A stretch of 64,000 nt of DNA from Gavia stellata (GCF_030936135.1 NC_082604.1:4161001-4225000), one strand, 5' to 3'. Shown: positions 1 through 15,200, counted from the first letter of the stretch. Program-made: numbers and translations. The notes: generated by a model from the letters alone, not told the origin.

Positions 1-188
1 TATTAATGCTGTACAAAGAGGACAAAGCCAGTTTGCAGATTTCTGCCTGTGGCCTGTTCCCTAAAATGCCCAATCTAGAACTGAGTCCATGTTGGGATAA
101 AGTCCTGGTGAGGACAGCTTGTTAATGGCAGAAGGGAGCCAGCTCAGCAATTGTAGAAACAGTCACAGAATGGTCCTGCTGTCCACAG

Positions 189-296
189 AACAAATGTAAG
201 CTGGAAGCCAGGAATATCCGCTTGGAAGAAGAGAAACGTCTCATCCAAGTCCTTGGACCAGTGAAAGCAAGGGAAGAAGCTATGAGATTAGAAAAG
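189..296 (+). CDS. MYO7B: MYO7B exon, lever-arm helix
   Basis: Tail codons 1-36, phase 0 at both ends. The acceptor CCACAG follows a pyrimidine-rich run and the donor is AAG|GTAAGT. The peptide is rich in E, K and R (for example IRLEEEKRL and [11 protein letters not shown]), like the single alpha-helix after the IQ motifs of myosin VII. The acceptor is the least certain part, because this region is poorly conserved. Confidence 0.78.
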
Positions 297-3200
297 GTAA
301 GTACGTTGGTGGAATGCTATGTTCCTTGGCTGACAAGATGGCTTGCCCAGCTCACACCTGCAGACTTTCTCAAAGATCTGAGCACTGCTATATTTCGATA
401 AAACGCAGACATAGTTGTAAACCTATTTGTAACAATGCTTTAGAAATGGGATAAGGCAAACACATGCACATTTCTGTTTGCACTATGAGCTGGCACTTTA
501 GCCAAACATGCATAATGCTATTACAGCCCCCTGACAGAAAACATTTTTAATTTTTAAATAATGTGGGGTTTTCTGCTGTTAGGAATTCTGTGTTTCTCCT
601 GTATTATCTCTTGTTGATAAAGTTCTTGAAAAATTGCACATCATTACCAATAGGCCAACAGTCTATAAGGACAGCTGTAGGAGCAAGGCCCTGCGGCTGA
701 TGTGCTAGGTCTTTGTCACTGCTTAGCACAAGCAACATTTGACTTCACATTCCAACACTGCACTAGCAGAGCTGGACCTCACTGTCATAACACCTTTGTA
801 ATAGTGTTTCATCCTCACACCCATTCATTCTAGCAGAATGATGTTCCAATCATGCCTAACCAGCTTCTATGTTTAAAGGAACACCTGGCTACTCTGGAGA
901 GAGAGGAGGCAGAAGCAAGACAAAGGAGGAATGCTCTTGCCAATAAACCAACAAATCATGATGTTATCAGTGATCAAGAAATGGTGGACAAAATTTTTGG
1001 GTTTTTACCTGCTATGATTGGAGGCCAAGAAGGACAGGCTCCTCTGGGTTTTGAGGTACAGAGCTGCAGACTGGTAATGGGTCATGTTCATCCCTTGTGT
1101 AAGTCCATTGACTTTGTTGGAATTCCATCAGTGGTCAATTCTGTTTAATGAACTTTGGTACAGTGAAAGAATCACCCAAATCAGTCATCCAGACAGTCTC
1201 TTCAGGATCTGCTTTCAGAGGTCAGTTCCCAAAAGTTCTTGGTCACATGCAGTTTGGGTACTATGTGTCTTCAAAAGCTACTGCACATTTGTTTCTTTGG
1301 CCCAGCAGACCCTCACCAAATAGTGCCATTCTCTGCATTTTGGCACCAACCACATGTTCTGCTGACAGTGCACTCAGTGATTTTCCAGCTGAAACAAGCT
1401 GGAAGTTCATGACCCAAGTTATCCCATGTTCTTAAAAGCAAAATTTGAGATATACTGGTCCTGACAGCTATGGAGGATGGAATCAGGTAGGGAGAGGTGG
1501 GCAGCGCAGAATGGTCTGTGTTAGTGCAGGATGTGAGCCAGGATGTGAGCAATGAGATAGCACCTGGATTTTCCATGAGCAATGTTCTTGCTGAAGACTA
1601 AGACAGGAAGGTCATATGGAATGGGTGCATATCAGAAGGACAAGCTCTGAGTCCCAATGATCTGTTGGTAGCAGCTGAAAATGGCTTTGGGGTTAGCTGG
1701 GAAGCCAAATTCTGGAGCACCTGTGGCCAAGAAAAAAAAAAAAAAAGGAAAAAAAAAGAATGTAAGATAAGATTATCAGAGTACAGGGAAAGAAAATATG
1801 TTTCTTCCTCATGTTCTGCACAGGACTTGGAAACAAAGCCTAACAAGCTGGATGAGGTGGACCTGGACATGGTTCCCATGAGTGCGGAGCTAGAAGAGGA
1901 AGCAGATGGCTTGGAAGAGTACACCTTCCCAAAGTTTGCAGCTACTTATTTCCAGGGGTCATCTACACATACACATATCCGGAGACAGCTGCGGCACCCA
2001 CTACTTTACCATGATGACAAGGACAATGTCCTGGTATCTTGCTCCTTGTTGTTGTTGAACCTGCTCCCTCCACAGCCCTGGCTTCTACAGCTCCCCTCAT
2101 CCTTGGGTCCCCCTGCCTCTGGCACAGCCCTGGGAACCAGAGACTTTAGAGCCAAGCAGATAGTCCTAAGCACTTGTATGGAAGTAGTAGTTCCCATCAG
2201 CATTTTTTGGTGCTTAGCAGGCAGGCACGTCACACAGATACCTGCCCAACACAAGATTTCTGATCACCTTTAGTCTTCCTAAAGAGGGAACTCTGAGGCT
2301 TGTTTTGATTTCTCCAGATACTCTTTGGGGGCAAAAACAGACTGGAGAGAAGTGTCAGAGCTCACCCATCTCTCTGCTCTTGTTAGGGCTGCTGGTCTGT
2401 GAGTTAGGACAGAAGGGGGAGGCCCAGGCCTCCAATTTTCCTGTTGAACCATAGGGGGATTGAGGAGGGGAGTTTTTCTTGATGCTAAGCAGCCTTGCAG
2501 AATGGAGGATCCCATGCTGCAAAAACTTTGCTGTTACTTGGCTTTCTAGTTCTGGCGTGAGGGCTTCTGGAAGAGTTCACTCCACTGCTTGTCTGTCCAG
2601 GTGGGTAAATGCAGAGTCTAGATCAGCCAAGGTTTCTCCACCTCACTCCAGCCACAGCACACCATCAAGGTGCCAATAAAGGGCATGGTGAGGGCTCAGC
2701 AATCACAGAGCAAACCTGACATTCCCATTAGAGCTGCAACCTCTTCCTCCTTTAGCATAAGAGTGTTGTGAATGTTGCTTTCATGTTGTTTGACATGAAG
2801 GTTAACTCCTGGCGTAAATGGCGGGAGGAGATGGGAATTTTAACAGCTTGGACTGCGTAAAGAAAGAAAATGCTGTCATCTAAACAGGAAGAAACGGCAT
2901 GAGGCCATTGGTTCTCTTGGCAGTTTCTGATTGTGCTTTCTGCCACTACAGGCTTCTCTAGTCGTGTGGGTTATCATCCTGAGGTTCATGGGGGACCTGC
3001 CAGAGCCAGCAATGTTTGCCAAGAATGCTAGCACCAAGAGCGGCTCCGTGATGACACAGATATATGACACACTTGGCAGGAAAAACCAGGTCCAGTTCAG
3101 GAACGACAGCCCACATATGGTGAGAGGAGCAGGATATGTTTATATTTTCATTTGCTTTCCTTGGTTTCTGTGCTGTTCTACCAAGAGTAAGAAGAGCAAA

Positions 3201-6200
3201 GGAACCCTTTCATGCTACTGTACTTGAAATGCCAGAAGTGCAAAAAGGGCCCTGTTATCTTGGAAGGACACTGCAGCTCCTTCTGGCAGGAGCGGACAAA
3301 ACAAAAACATCTCCATTTGAGCATCTTTCCTTCCTTAATGAATCATTCTTGCTGTGCATTAAACTAATTTCCTATAATGGTGATGTATATTGTAGAGAGA
3401 AAGCAGAAGGGATAACAAGATTTCCAAGGGGATCTCTTCCCTGAAGCTGAAACGGTCATCCAAGTTGACAGGGAAGGTAAGAGGTGGAAATAAACTGCTT
3501 CCCCTAAGTCTTTTTGCCTGGAACCCTGTTTTCACCTTCTGACAGATGTTATGTGACAGCAGCCTCCCTGTTGGAAACTTGTTCCACTGCCAAGCCGGTG
3601 CAGCCCTGTGTATGGGATACCTGCTGCGCTGTTCTTCTTTTAAAAGAAGTGCACTGCTGTCATTCATTCTCTGGCAGATTCACTTCATCCCTTCCTGCTG
3701 AAGAGTGACCCCTGAACACAGGGAACAATTTACTATTGAGAACTGTTGGCATTACAGAACAATTTGCCCAAAGCCCTGAGCAGGCCGAGAACCACCATGT
3801 GCTTAGGCTGTACAGGACAGTACAAAAAAGTTCTCCTAGCCAGTAATAGTGCTGTAACACAGCATTTTATGAGCTAGCTTGAGAGAGGGGGAAATATGGT
3901 CTATTCATAACTGCTCCTGCACTGAGCAGAAAGAGTTTTAGCCAGAGAGGTAGAGAAGGAATGTCTCTCATTTCTGGGAGAGCTGCCTGGTAAGACGGAA
4001 GGTTTCTAGAACACTCTGGGGTTCTGCTTGGTTTCTTTCAGGTGACAGACCAGCTGAGAAGTGGAGAAGAGGCTTTCCAGGAGGACAGCTCAATCTCTGA
4101 GAGACCTATGTCCAACCTAGAAAAAGTGCACTTCATTATTGGCAATGCAATTCTGCGCCCTGCCATCAGGTAGGAAATTTGTACCTCCTTCCTAGGACCA
4201 GGCACCCATTACATCAATCATGCGCCCTTTCCACAGTCCCAGGGCATTTTCGGAATGCTGGAAATGTCTCACATTTATCTCTGGGGATTCCTGACTGCAA
4301 GCCCAAGCTAGTCACATAGAACCGAGACTGTGGGCCACACACCTCTTTGGAGGATGATTCACCTTTGTCAGAGGGGACAGAGAATGACTCCCTTACTGCC
4401 TTTTCTGGTATCTTCATCTCATAGTTTAGGTGAGCTGCCTATGGCTTTTTGAATACCCCATAGATATGCAATGGGGCAGAGTTCAGGGCTGTAATCCAGT
4501 AACACCTGAAGGTGGAACACAGCCCTAGTATAAGAGAGAAGAAACACTCAGAAGAGACAATAAGAAGTATGGAGTTAATGTACGCTAGGTGTATGAGAGG
4601 TGTTCATAACCGCAGTTTCCCAATAGCCTGTTTCTGAGCCCTCAAGCAATGTCTCCAAATCAGAGATGGTTGAAAGCCTGGCTTGCTGAGTATATCAGCC
4701 ACTAGAAGAAGAAATCCTGCTTACAAGTGGTGTGAGGCTGGACCTTAGGCCAAGCATGGTGTGAGGATGAGACAGAAGCTGGTTCATTCTGACCTGACCC
4801 TGTGAATTCTCTCCTCCATTTTAGCCCATTTTAGCTTATGCAACACTTTGCTGTAACAAAGCCAATAGGCACAGGCCCTTCCTTGACCTCAGTTGTGGGC
4901 CGCGTTCCTCTCTACATAGTTGCTTTGTTTCAGTCAAGATGCTCCCCAAAGCAGATCCTCAGCTGGCAAAAACTGCCTTCAATCAATGTATCATAACAGC
5001 CACAGGCTAAGTATCTACTCCCTCAGTCTGTTTCATCACACATCCTATCTGGGAACGAAAACCTCATCCACCTTGTGTTCATCCACATCAGACTTGCCAA
5101 ATGTGTGTTCCAAGAGTCCAGAAAATTTAAGATTATTTTTAAATAGCAGTTTTGTTTGTATGCAGATTTTTGCATCTGTTTCCCATATGTCCTTGCTGCA
5201 GGCAACTTGCATTTTCAGAAGCTCACTCTGAAGCACCCTTTCCTCCATTCCTGTCCAAGGACTCACTCCAAGTTTACTAAAAATATAAAATTAAGCAGGG
5301 TGTCCGCCTATCCTTATCCCAAAATCCACATGTGAGCAGACAGAGAAGCCACATACTGTAGAGAGCTTAGAGCAAGTTTCACATGTGGAGGGACAGCAAT
5401 GCCATTTCACAGCTGGATGACCCAGCAATTGTTATCCCTACACAGTCCCCCTGCTTGTCACGAGGTAATCCAGCATGGGAATTGCACTTGAACTGCTTGA
5501 GTAACAAGGGGTAGCAAAGGGCACTAAGTATATCTTGAGCCTTCTCCTGCCAAAGCCAATGACATAGTTATTTCCTGTGGTACCTTACAGGTGGTATCCT
5601 AGCTGACGTGGTTAAACCTAGCTCAGATCCACTTCATCATGCTGCAATCATTCCAAGCTTGCAGCGGAAACATAGCCAAAGACAGTTCAGGCAGTGAATC
5701 ATTATCTGTTGCTTTCACATGTTTTATTACAGAGATGAGATTTATTGCCAGATTTGCAAACAACTCACTGAAAACAACAACAGGAGTAGCTATGCTCGAG
5801 GCTGGATCCTTCTGTCACTTTGCCTTGGTTGCTTTCCTCCTTCAGACATGTTTGTGAAGGTACACTACTAATCTTTCCTACAGCAGCTTAAATGCCTTAG
5901 CTGATCTGGTTTCTTGCGTATTTTGATGTTTTGATACAAATAGCCACATAAACTGTTTGGCTGCCATAGCAGCTGGCGCTGTGATTTTAGTAGAAACTAT
6001 CTCATCTCATATGCTTATCCAGGAATTTAAATAAATGACTGCTGTAGTCACATTTAATTCTTTTTCATTACATGCCATACAAGTCAGGTTCTGTTGTTGA
6101 GTGCAGCCCTCACTTAGATCTGCAAAGAATCTGGCAAATTTTATCCTCTCCAGTTCTTCCTTTCCAACATTTAAAAGCTATCTCCAGTTACAATCCTAGT

Positions 6201-9200
6201 GATTAAATATACTCGGGAGTCCATTATAAAATCACTCCCCATGTTTTACCAGTTCTTACCCTACATCTCCAAGCCCTACAAAATCCAACAGAGATTTGGG
6301 CTTTTTCATCATTTTCTTAAATACATTAAATTCCAAATTGAAATGGATGATAAATCCAGTTCATCACAGGAAAAAAAAAAACAACCAACAACAACACGAC
6401 CTGTGGCTCCAATTTGATTCAGCCTTCTTCCTAGGTCTTAGAGGCAAACAGAAACCATAGATATCCCTGAATCTTCAGCCTTGCTTTATTGACACCCTAG
6501 CTCAAATGATTAAGCTAATCATAAATTCTGCCAAGTGGCCACTACTTGGAACAAACCAGACACAAGCCATAGACATATTTTAATACCAGTCTTAATCCAA
6601 AGTCTGTGAACCACGCAGAATTCACAAAAGACCTGACTTCCTCTAGTTCTCGTTTCCTAAATCTATACACTATCTTTAGGAATATTCTTAATTATTAAAA
6701 TAACCAGATGACTGGCCCATGCTTGCACTAAATACAATTATGTAAATACAAGTCCATGCTTATATCATGTCATCCAAGATAACGGAGTCATACAAATTCC
6801 AAAAGCTCAGTTTATCCAATCCCTCTCTTCCAATATCCAATCTTAGTTGTGGACTTCCCACTATTGATATTGCCAGAGAACTTAGGAAAACTAAAAGTAA
6901 CCATAATCAGCAGCCCTAACCTGCAATTAGCCCTCTTCCCAGCACTTTGGTTCATACAGAATGTTATAAGATTTCAGGCTCTTCAATTGGAAACACTAAC
7001 CCTTGCTCTAACCTAATCATAAGAATTAAGTCTCCGGTGTCTAATATTCATTGTACAGTTAAACATAGCGAATAGACTGACACAAGCGTTCCTCTTTAGT
7101 CTAAAAGCTTTGCAGAATGAGGGAAAACTTGGTGTCTCAAACCTCCTTTTCCAAAACACTAATCCCAAGCCTAACCTTTAACACTTTCTGGTGAACTGTA
7201 AGTTAACCGATCACTCTAATCTAGTCCATCAGCTGCAGCAGGTTTCTAGTGTTTTATGAGGATTTGCGTTTCCTAACTCTTTCTTATGCTCTGTGCATGT
7301 AGTACCTGTTGAATTTCATCCACCATGGGCCCACAGGCTATGCACCATATTGTGCTGAACGTCTGAGACGTACCTATGTCAACGGAGCACGGACTGAACC
7401 TCCGAGCTGGCTGGAACTTCAGGTAGCAACTGTCTTTTTGATAATTTATATTGATCTGTGTCATTTTATGCTGGATTGTATTTACTAACCTGTGCTAACA
7501 GATCTTCCTAAGACCAATAATGGAAATCAATTGCACACGGGGATTGAAGACCAGGTGCCTTGTTCTGGACAGCTTCTTAGATACACCTTTTCTAGCTATT
7601 CAGTTAACCTAAACCCAGTGGAGGATGTAAGTTAACACATGATTTGCAGGGAGATACCTCCATCAATTCAGGAGCCACAGGCCAGAATCACCTCCTGAGG
7701 GAAGCTCTTACCATCATTTGTGGAAAAAACTGAACAGGGCTTATGCTTTTAAAATGGACGGAAGTGTGTATGATAGGGCTACATCACCCTCCCCCTTCCT
7801 TTAAATAGCATCCTAGTAATTAGACATCACACACACACACATGCGCACACACACACCCTTAAGTGAAGACCTCAGTTCAATTCCTTCCTAAATCTGAGTG
7901 ACCCCATTGCCTAACACACACCTCCCTGGGCAAAATGCTTGCTGCAGGCCATGTCTCCACTGATGCATGTAAGGCTGTACCCAAAAGTCGTCAGGCCAAA
8001 TAAGGCTCACAAAAAGTCTATCAGCCTACACTGTTATGTGATAATCAACTCCTCTGAGCTGTGGGGAGGAGGGAACTTGATTCCAGTGCTGCTTCAGGGA
8101 TGTAATTTGTATTTAAGACTCACCGTGCGTTGAAGAAACTGTGTGGGCATTGGAGATTCACTTAAAGATTGTTGACTAGGGTGTACAGTGTGTGGAGCTC
8201 TTAAATCTAAATGCCTTCTTCATTCTTCACAGAAAAGTAAGCTTTTCCCATAATTTGTTTCTCTCATTTGACTCTGACTTAACAGGCAACAAAGCAGAAG
8301 AAACCCATTATGTTTAATGTCACCCTGATGAATGGCCAGAGCATCACTGTCCCTGCAGACTCTGCTTCCATTGCCAAAGAGATCTGTCAGTTCATAGCAG
8401 ATAAAACCAAACTGAAGGATGTGTTTGGTTTTTCGCTCTACATTGCTGTGTTTGATAAGGTAAAGTGTAGAAAAATAGAATGAAAGCTCCCTTCTCTTTC
8501 TGTGGAGTTGCTGCTGTCCACCCAGCCTCACTGAGGACTCCCTCTGACTTCTGGAAGCATCCCCAGCCCAGTCCTACACTCAGACCAAATTTGTTCTGAA
8601 TCCCAGCTGAATCTCAGGACCTGATAATCCTGTTCTGCTTTTCTGCTGGCTAGCCACTGAGCAATTCCTGCTGCAGGCCTGTGAGGTTTCCTTTGCCAGG
8701 TCACATAATTGACTAGCGTCCCTGCTCCTATGCATGGGCAGTGCAGCACTGTGGTCTCCCCCCATGTTCGGGGATCCCACCTGCTCATCATGCCTGCAGC
8801 ACTGCCGAACTGCTGGAGCAGACTGAAACTAGCAGGTCTCACACCCTAGGGATCTCTGCTCAAAGACATATTTCTCATCTGCACTGCTGCACATAACTTT
8901 CTTGTCCTGTGTTACAGTGCTGCTGATGCAGCCCCTATCATGTGGCACTGAAAGTCAAAGTCCTTGCCAGGGCTGCTGCTGTTAGCTCACATGCTGGCAT
9001 TTTAGCCTCTCCTTCCCTTTGCTTTTTTTTCTTATAGTAATGCTGTAAACCAGACATACACCACAGGATGACATCTTGGTGCTCAGAGTTAGGCATCAAT
9101 AGCAAAGAAATTAAGTCAGAGATGGAATTTTGGTTAAGGTTACAGCAACATTTGCACATGCACTTAAGGGGATATATAGGGGTTAAACAAAGTACAAGGA

Positions 9201-12200
9201 GAAAATACAAGATTGCAAACCAGAGCTGCTTTGTCTTATCTTCCAACTTACTTTTCCCAATAACATCCCTGTGCATAAAAATACACACATTTACCAAAAT
9301 ATAACTTGCACACCCATCCGCTTACCTTTTCAGAGTTTTTCTTGCTGTCAGGAGACCAGGAGCTTTGGGTTTGTTGTCCTCCAAAGCAGGCATGCCAGTA
9401 AATGCAGTGTCCCTTTGTTCTAGGTCTGGTCATTGGGTGGGGGACGAGATCATGTCCTGGATGCCATCTCTCAGTGTGAACAGCTAGTGAAGGAGCGGGG
9501 CACACACGAACGCAATGCGCCCTGGCGACTTTACTTCCGGAAGGAAATCTTCACCCCCTGGCACAACTCCCAGGAGGATCCTGTCAGCACTGATCTCATT
9601 TACCACCAAGTCATTCGCGGCATCCGGTTTGGAGAGTATCGTTGTGAGAAGGTGGGTCTCCTTATTCATCCTCCTAAAGAGACAAAACTATATTAACATT
9701 TCCCACATTAAAAAGCAGGAGAATGAATGAAGTTTCTAGTAGCTGTGAACAACCCTTCCCTTCTTAATGGACAGTTCCCGTCCAGGTGATTATACCAGCT
9801 GTCACACTGGCAGCTGTAATTGATACATATTTTTTTTCTGCAGCTTACAGTTCATATGACAGCTGGAGGCATGTCCAAGGGGGCAGTTTAGGTCCTTTTA
9901 AATTGCTAATAATCTCTTTGATGCAATGGTTGTGTGAAGTTCATCTTTCCTTATGCTGGATGACTGTCGAGAGTTATCCAGACAAAAAAGGAGAAAACCC
10001 CATTCCTAAACTGGCTTCAAGGTTGAACGAGGCTAGCTGGACTTTATGACATCTTACTAGGCCTCTTTTAATGGATTAATTGTTTCAGGAGGAGGATTTG
10101 GTGGAGATAGGTGCAAAATATTGTTACATCCAGTTTGGAGATTCCATCCACAATGAACTTGTGCAGAAGGTGCTCCATGATTGTATCCCAGTGAAACAGC
10201 TGAAATCCAAGCCCCTGGAAAAGTGGGTGAGCCTTATAACCTATGCACATGCGAAGGTAAGAGTTTTGTCTGGCACTGCTAGGTAACCACTCTCAAGCAC
10301 CAGCTTCTGCTTCTTTTACCATTTCCTTTTATGAATAGTCTGTTGAGGGAAGAAGGAAAAACATCTCAGTTTGTATATCCCAAATAATTAAGACTGGGAG
10401 AAAGAAGAACTTTTCCACTCACTCTTCCATGTAGGGCTCAACAGGGGACAGAATGAAAAAAGTGTATTTAAATCTCTGAATAGAGTATCTTTCAAGGCTC
10501 TCTGTCTTACAGCTGACAATTGAATCAGGTTGGGCATGGGATGAAATGATCTGGATGGGTTACCTGAATTACTTCCATGGCACTCAAAGTGTGTTAGACT
10601 CTGAACAGATCAGTCAGTGGGGATTTGAGGGAAATTTGGGATTCACAGGCCTGTGGGCAGCCTCAGCTACATGTGGCTTGGGCCCCTGGAGGCTGTTTCT
10701 GATTCGACTTTCTCTAGGTATCCTTGACACCAGTGATAGCAGAGGGCTCTTGGGTACCTCTGGGATCAGGCCTGCTCTTTATTGTTTGCAGATCATGCAA
10801 ACCAGATTTTACTGAGAAAACCTTGGCTATCTTTTTATATTGCAGGCCCCATACACACAGGACCGTCTCTCCCGTCAGACTGTGAAGGAACAGCTTCTAG
10901 ATTTTGCTCGCTTTCAGTGGCCTTTGCTTTTTTCACGATTCTTTGAAGTCACTAAGTTTTCAGGTAACGCCTGGAGCGTGGGAGTAGAGGACAGATATAA
11001 GACCAATAGAGGAGGACTTGTATAGCATTGGTAAGGTGTTTTTTCTGCATTATCAGGTCCCAGCTTGCCCAAGAACCACTTTATCGTTGCCGTAAATTGG
11101 AAAGGTATCTGCTTCTTGGATGAGTCAGAAAAGCGTCTCCTTGAGCTGACCTTCCCAGAGATAACTGGCATCCACACCAACAGGTGAGTGCCCCAGAAAG
11201 GCAAGATCTGAAGAAGGCATCGCTGCCCATATTCAAAAAGGGTCTTCCATGTAGGAGGGAGGTATACTTTCTCTGCCATCCCCCTAGGTGATTTGATCTG
11301 AGCCTGGAAAGGTGATTTAGCCTTGGTCTGGGAAACAGAAGGGGACAAGTTTTGAGCAGACTGTAAAGGAAATACTGAAATTTCTACATCTTCCCAGCTG
11401 GTGGAAAGAAAGATGATCCTGCTTAGTCAGAAAGGTGTAAGGAAGCACAGACAGGCATCAAGACAAGAATGGCCCAAATAACTAACATAGTTAAGCCGCT
11501 GTCTGTTACGCATGCTGGGAGTTAGTATACTTCTCAGGTGTGATGGACCTGAACAGGATAACTGAGGGGAAAAGGGTAACCATTGGCTTGCTCAGGGCAC
11601 ACATCCTTGAATCAGATCAGTCAGAGAATAGAGTCGTACATACACAAAAAATACCTCTGTGACGACTGTCACAGATTTCATTAGTTGCCCAGTTACTCCG
11701 AAAGAAGGGTGTTCTTTTGTCTATAATGAAGCACTTTTGTACAAAACATGGCAGAGTCCAGAGGGAACCTGAACCATTCAGTCCTTCATACGTACCAACT
11801 CATGAGAAGGCAAATTAAGAACTACCAACACCCACTGTAAGGGGGTTGTCTGCAAGGGGGTGTAGGAGCCTTGGCTGTGATTGCAGATGGGTCTGTAAGT
11901 TTTTCAGATGCTCTGGTAACAAACTGTTGAATAATACATAGGGCAGTGAAGTCATTTGGACAGAGTTGCACTCTCATCACACTTCGTGCCGAGGAGTTTG
12001 TCCTGACATCTGTAAACAGCGTTGTCATTGCTGAACTGGTGGTCATGTTCCTGGAAGGACTGAAGAAGAGATCACGATTCGCTGTGGCAATGCATGAGAA
12101 AAAATCCCAAGGTAAGTCCTATAACTTTACTACAGGGTAGGGAAGAAGTCTTGAGAGAACCCGCAGCACTTGTTTGAAAGAGCTCAAAGGGAAATGGGAG

Positions 12201-15200
12201 AACTTCAGCAAGAGTCCCTTTGCTCCAGGAGGAATGCATAATGATCAGCACACCATACAGAGCATGAGGCAATGTCATTCAGTACCTTTGCACACAAATT
12301 TCCCTTCCTTCTCCCTTCTACTTATTTGCATATTTTATTTAGATATTACAGTGTCCAACAACTCAGCCTGCTTATATAGTAGAAAGTTGGATCTGGGCTC
12401 CCTGGAAATACTTTCCAGAAAAGTTTCACAGAGGTGGTAAACTGGAAGTTTCTGTGGAATATAGTTGGCTGGAACAGACAAGAGGGGATTAGAATGTAAA
12501 CAACTTCACCTACTTACAACTAGTGAGTTTCTTCCCATGCTTTGCTGCCAGTTCTAGACACAAAATCAGCATCCATTTGAATCAAATGGGGTTTTGCCAT
12601 TGCCCTCAGTGGATCAAGATCAGGCTGTTAGAGGAAATTTAAGTGATTTCTCTGAAGCGTTACCGGATAATTAGCCATATTTACAGAAATCACTTTCTAT
12701 TACTAACTGAATTCAGGCCTTCAAAATACAATTCCCTTGTCTTTCACATTGCAATCCCTTTGCATTTTCTTGGACTGTCAAGCCTGAACAGTGCTGCCTT
12801 ATTCTGTTTTCCAGAAGACCCTGCCATCCTGTCCTTCAAGAAGGGAGACTTGCTAATCTTCACTGAAGACAAAAGGCTGGATGCAAACTCTGGCTGGATC
12901 TGTGCCCAGAGTGAAAGGACAGGCAAAACAGGGAATGTATTTTTGGAAGACATCTACATCATTCCTTCTCTCACAAAACCCTCTAGTCAAGTGCTGGTAA
13001 GAAAAGCTGAGCTCTCTCTTTGAAGAGACTGGAAGATAAATGATAGTAACAGTGTTAAATATGATTAAATTTACAACTAGAAGTTAACTGTTCCTCCAAA
13101 GTCAGACAAGTTCTATACCTCCCATTGAAGCAAAGCATTTCATTCCGTCCTGTTTGAAAACAAAACTAAAACCTAGCCCAAACTCTAAGGAGAAGACTGC
13201 AGTTGCACAAAAGCAATGACTTTCAAAAAAAACCGTGCCGTTCACCATTAGGGATTTCAGTGCCTGGAATCGGTAGCAATTAATGGAAATGGGTGTGCCA
13301 TTGAATTTTTCCTGCATCCATACTGGGCTTGATCGGTGATCAAACATTACATCTCAAGGGAAGCTCTAAGTGCAGCAGGTTACTTTAAAAGAATATGCTC
13401 TCCAAGGGAGCCAAGGTTTCCCATTGATGACTCTGTTTGATAAAAATTTTATCTTTAGTTTTAGAGACTCAGTATATTGGATAGTGTGCTAACAAGTAAA
13501 AAGCTGAAAAAGTGACAGAAAAACACACCAGTGATAAGCAGGTGCATTTTTAACAAATGTTGTGCTTTGGATAATAATTTTGGACCATCGTTTTGATGGT
13601 CACTACTGTTGGGTCTATGGCAGTTACTTCCTTGAGTCGACTACTCCCAAGTCTTTCCTGAGTCTCTGAAGATGCTGCTTAGTGGACAGAAGGTCTCCTC
13701 AAGCTTAGTATACACCATCTGTGCATATATGCTGAGTAACACCTGACAATATGTGCAGAGACCTGTGTCCATGTGACATCTCTACGTGACTGTGTCATTC
13801 CAGAGTTTGCTGATGATGTCTCCAGACCAGAGGAGGACAGCTTCACAGAACTCCTACATGGACGAACCTGATGAAGAGGATCTCAAAGTGAAGCCTTACA
13901 CCCTGGAGGAGTTCTCCTATGAACACTTCAGGTGAAGTTCTCTGTATAGTGTGTGCCCTAGGAAAGTTCTACTTGATCGTTAGTGATCCTTAAAGCCTAG
14001 GATGTAACAGCATCTCCCATTTCTGATTGGGTTTCTTCTCTTTGTTCCCTGTAATGACGTGTGACTTTGGACATGCAGCGATTCTGGCACATGCCTGCTT
14101 GTTATCTTTTGTCTGCAGAAATGCAAAGGGAAGGGTAGAAGAACCCCAGCTGGACTTTTTTCTTTTCTTTCTAGCAGGCCCTATTCTTAATTCTCACCCC
14201 TTCTTCAGCACTTACCAGCTAGCTAGGGTACGCAATATTTCAGGCCTTGGAGAGTAAGGGAAAAATTAGTTTTCTAAAACCGGTCTTCTTTTTGCAAGCC
14301 TTCTCCCCTCTGGATCTAAAAGAATATATATTTTCCTGTTCTTGTTGACATGCATAATCAAAGGAGATACAAGATCACTGTCTTGGGAAAGAACATGCCT
14401 AGAGATAAGTCTCTGTGATAATGACCTCCTATGTTCATAGCAATACTGATCCAGTGATTTTGTATTGCCTGCACTTGTCTTCATTCAGGACTCCTGAGAA
14501 GGAATCCATCAGCAAAGCTGTTCTCCAGAAATCCCGTGGGCGCAGTCAACTGTGGGCACACTCTAAGGAGCCCTTGAAACAGCCCTTGCTGAAGGCAGCA
14601 TGCACAGACCCTGATCTTCGGGACTTGGCTTGTCAGGCCTTCATTGATATCCTTTCACTCTTCTCTTTGGGACCTGAGAACACTCAGGGGAAGGAAGAGC
14701 TAGCTACCTCCACTAAACTCACCTTCATTGAGATAATACTGCATCCACATTACAGGGGATACATTTACAACAAGGTGGGGGGGGGGGGGGGCATCAACTC
14801 TGCACAACTTAGCAATGTTTCCCTTGTCTACAGAGGAAAGTTTCTTATTCCTTCCCAATGCTCCACAACTCCTGATGGCTCACTTAACTGAGAATGTGGC
14901 TTTAGGAGTGAGATTTACCGCATATGCCCAGAGCAAGCAGCTAATACAGTACAAATCACAGCTAAGCAGTGACTGCTGCACGGGGAAAGGGGGTAGGGGA
15001 CAGGCAGGGAATATGTTGCAGACCCTCTTCCCAGTATTTGCCACTTAGACATCAACAGAGTCACTAATATGTTAGGATCCAGGTGAGATTTCCCATTTAC
15101 CTTCCAAAATTGGCCTGCTTTTGTCCTTAACAGCACATTCACCCATCATGAAATTCATGGGAGACTATCCCTCAAAACAGGCACACTCCTCTGTGGAAGT

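Noticed and set aside
864..878. Earlier acceptor for the second visible MYO7B exon (AG at 862-863)
   Set aside because: It would insert five unconserved residues and sits only about four bases after the branch-like CTAAC.
1665..2273. Open plus-strand frame of 202 codons
   Set aside because: Only 1824-2033 is coding (a MYO7B exon). The rest is intron sequence that happens to be open.
10914..11348. Open minus-strand frame of 144 codons
   Set aside because: Antisense shadow of two MYO7B exons and the intron between them.
14647..14774. Extension of the MYO7B exon to a GT donor at 14775
   Set aside because: It would add 43 residues absent from the family, and the available AG acceptor then breaks the frame. 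The AT-AC solution is far better.
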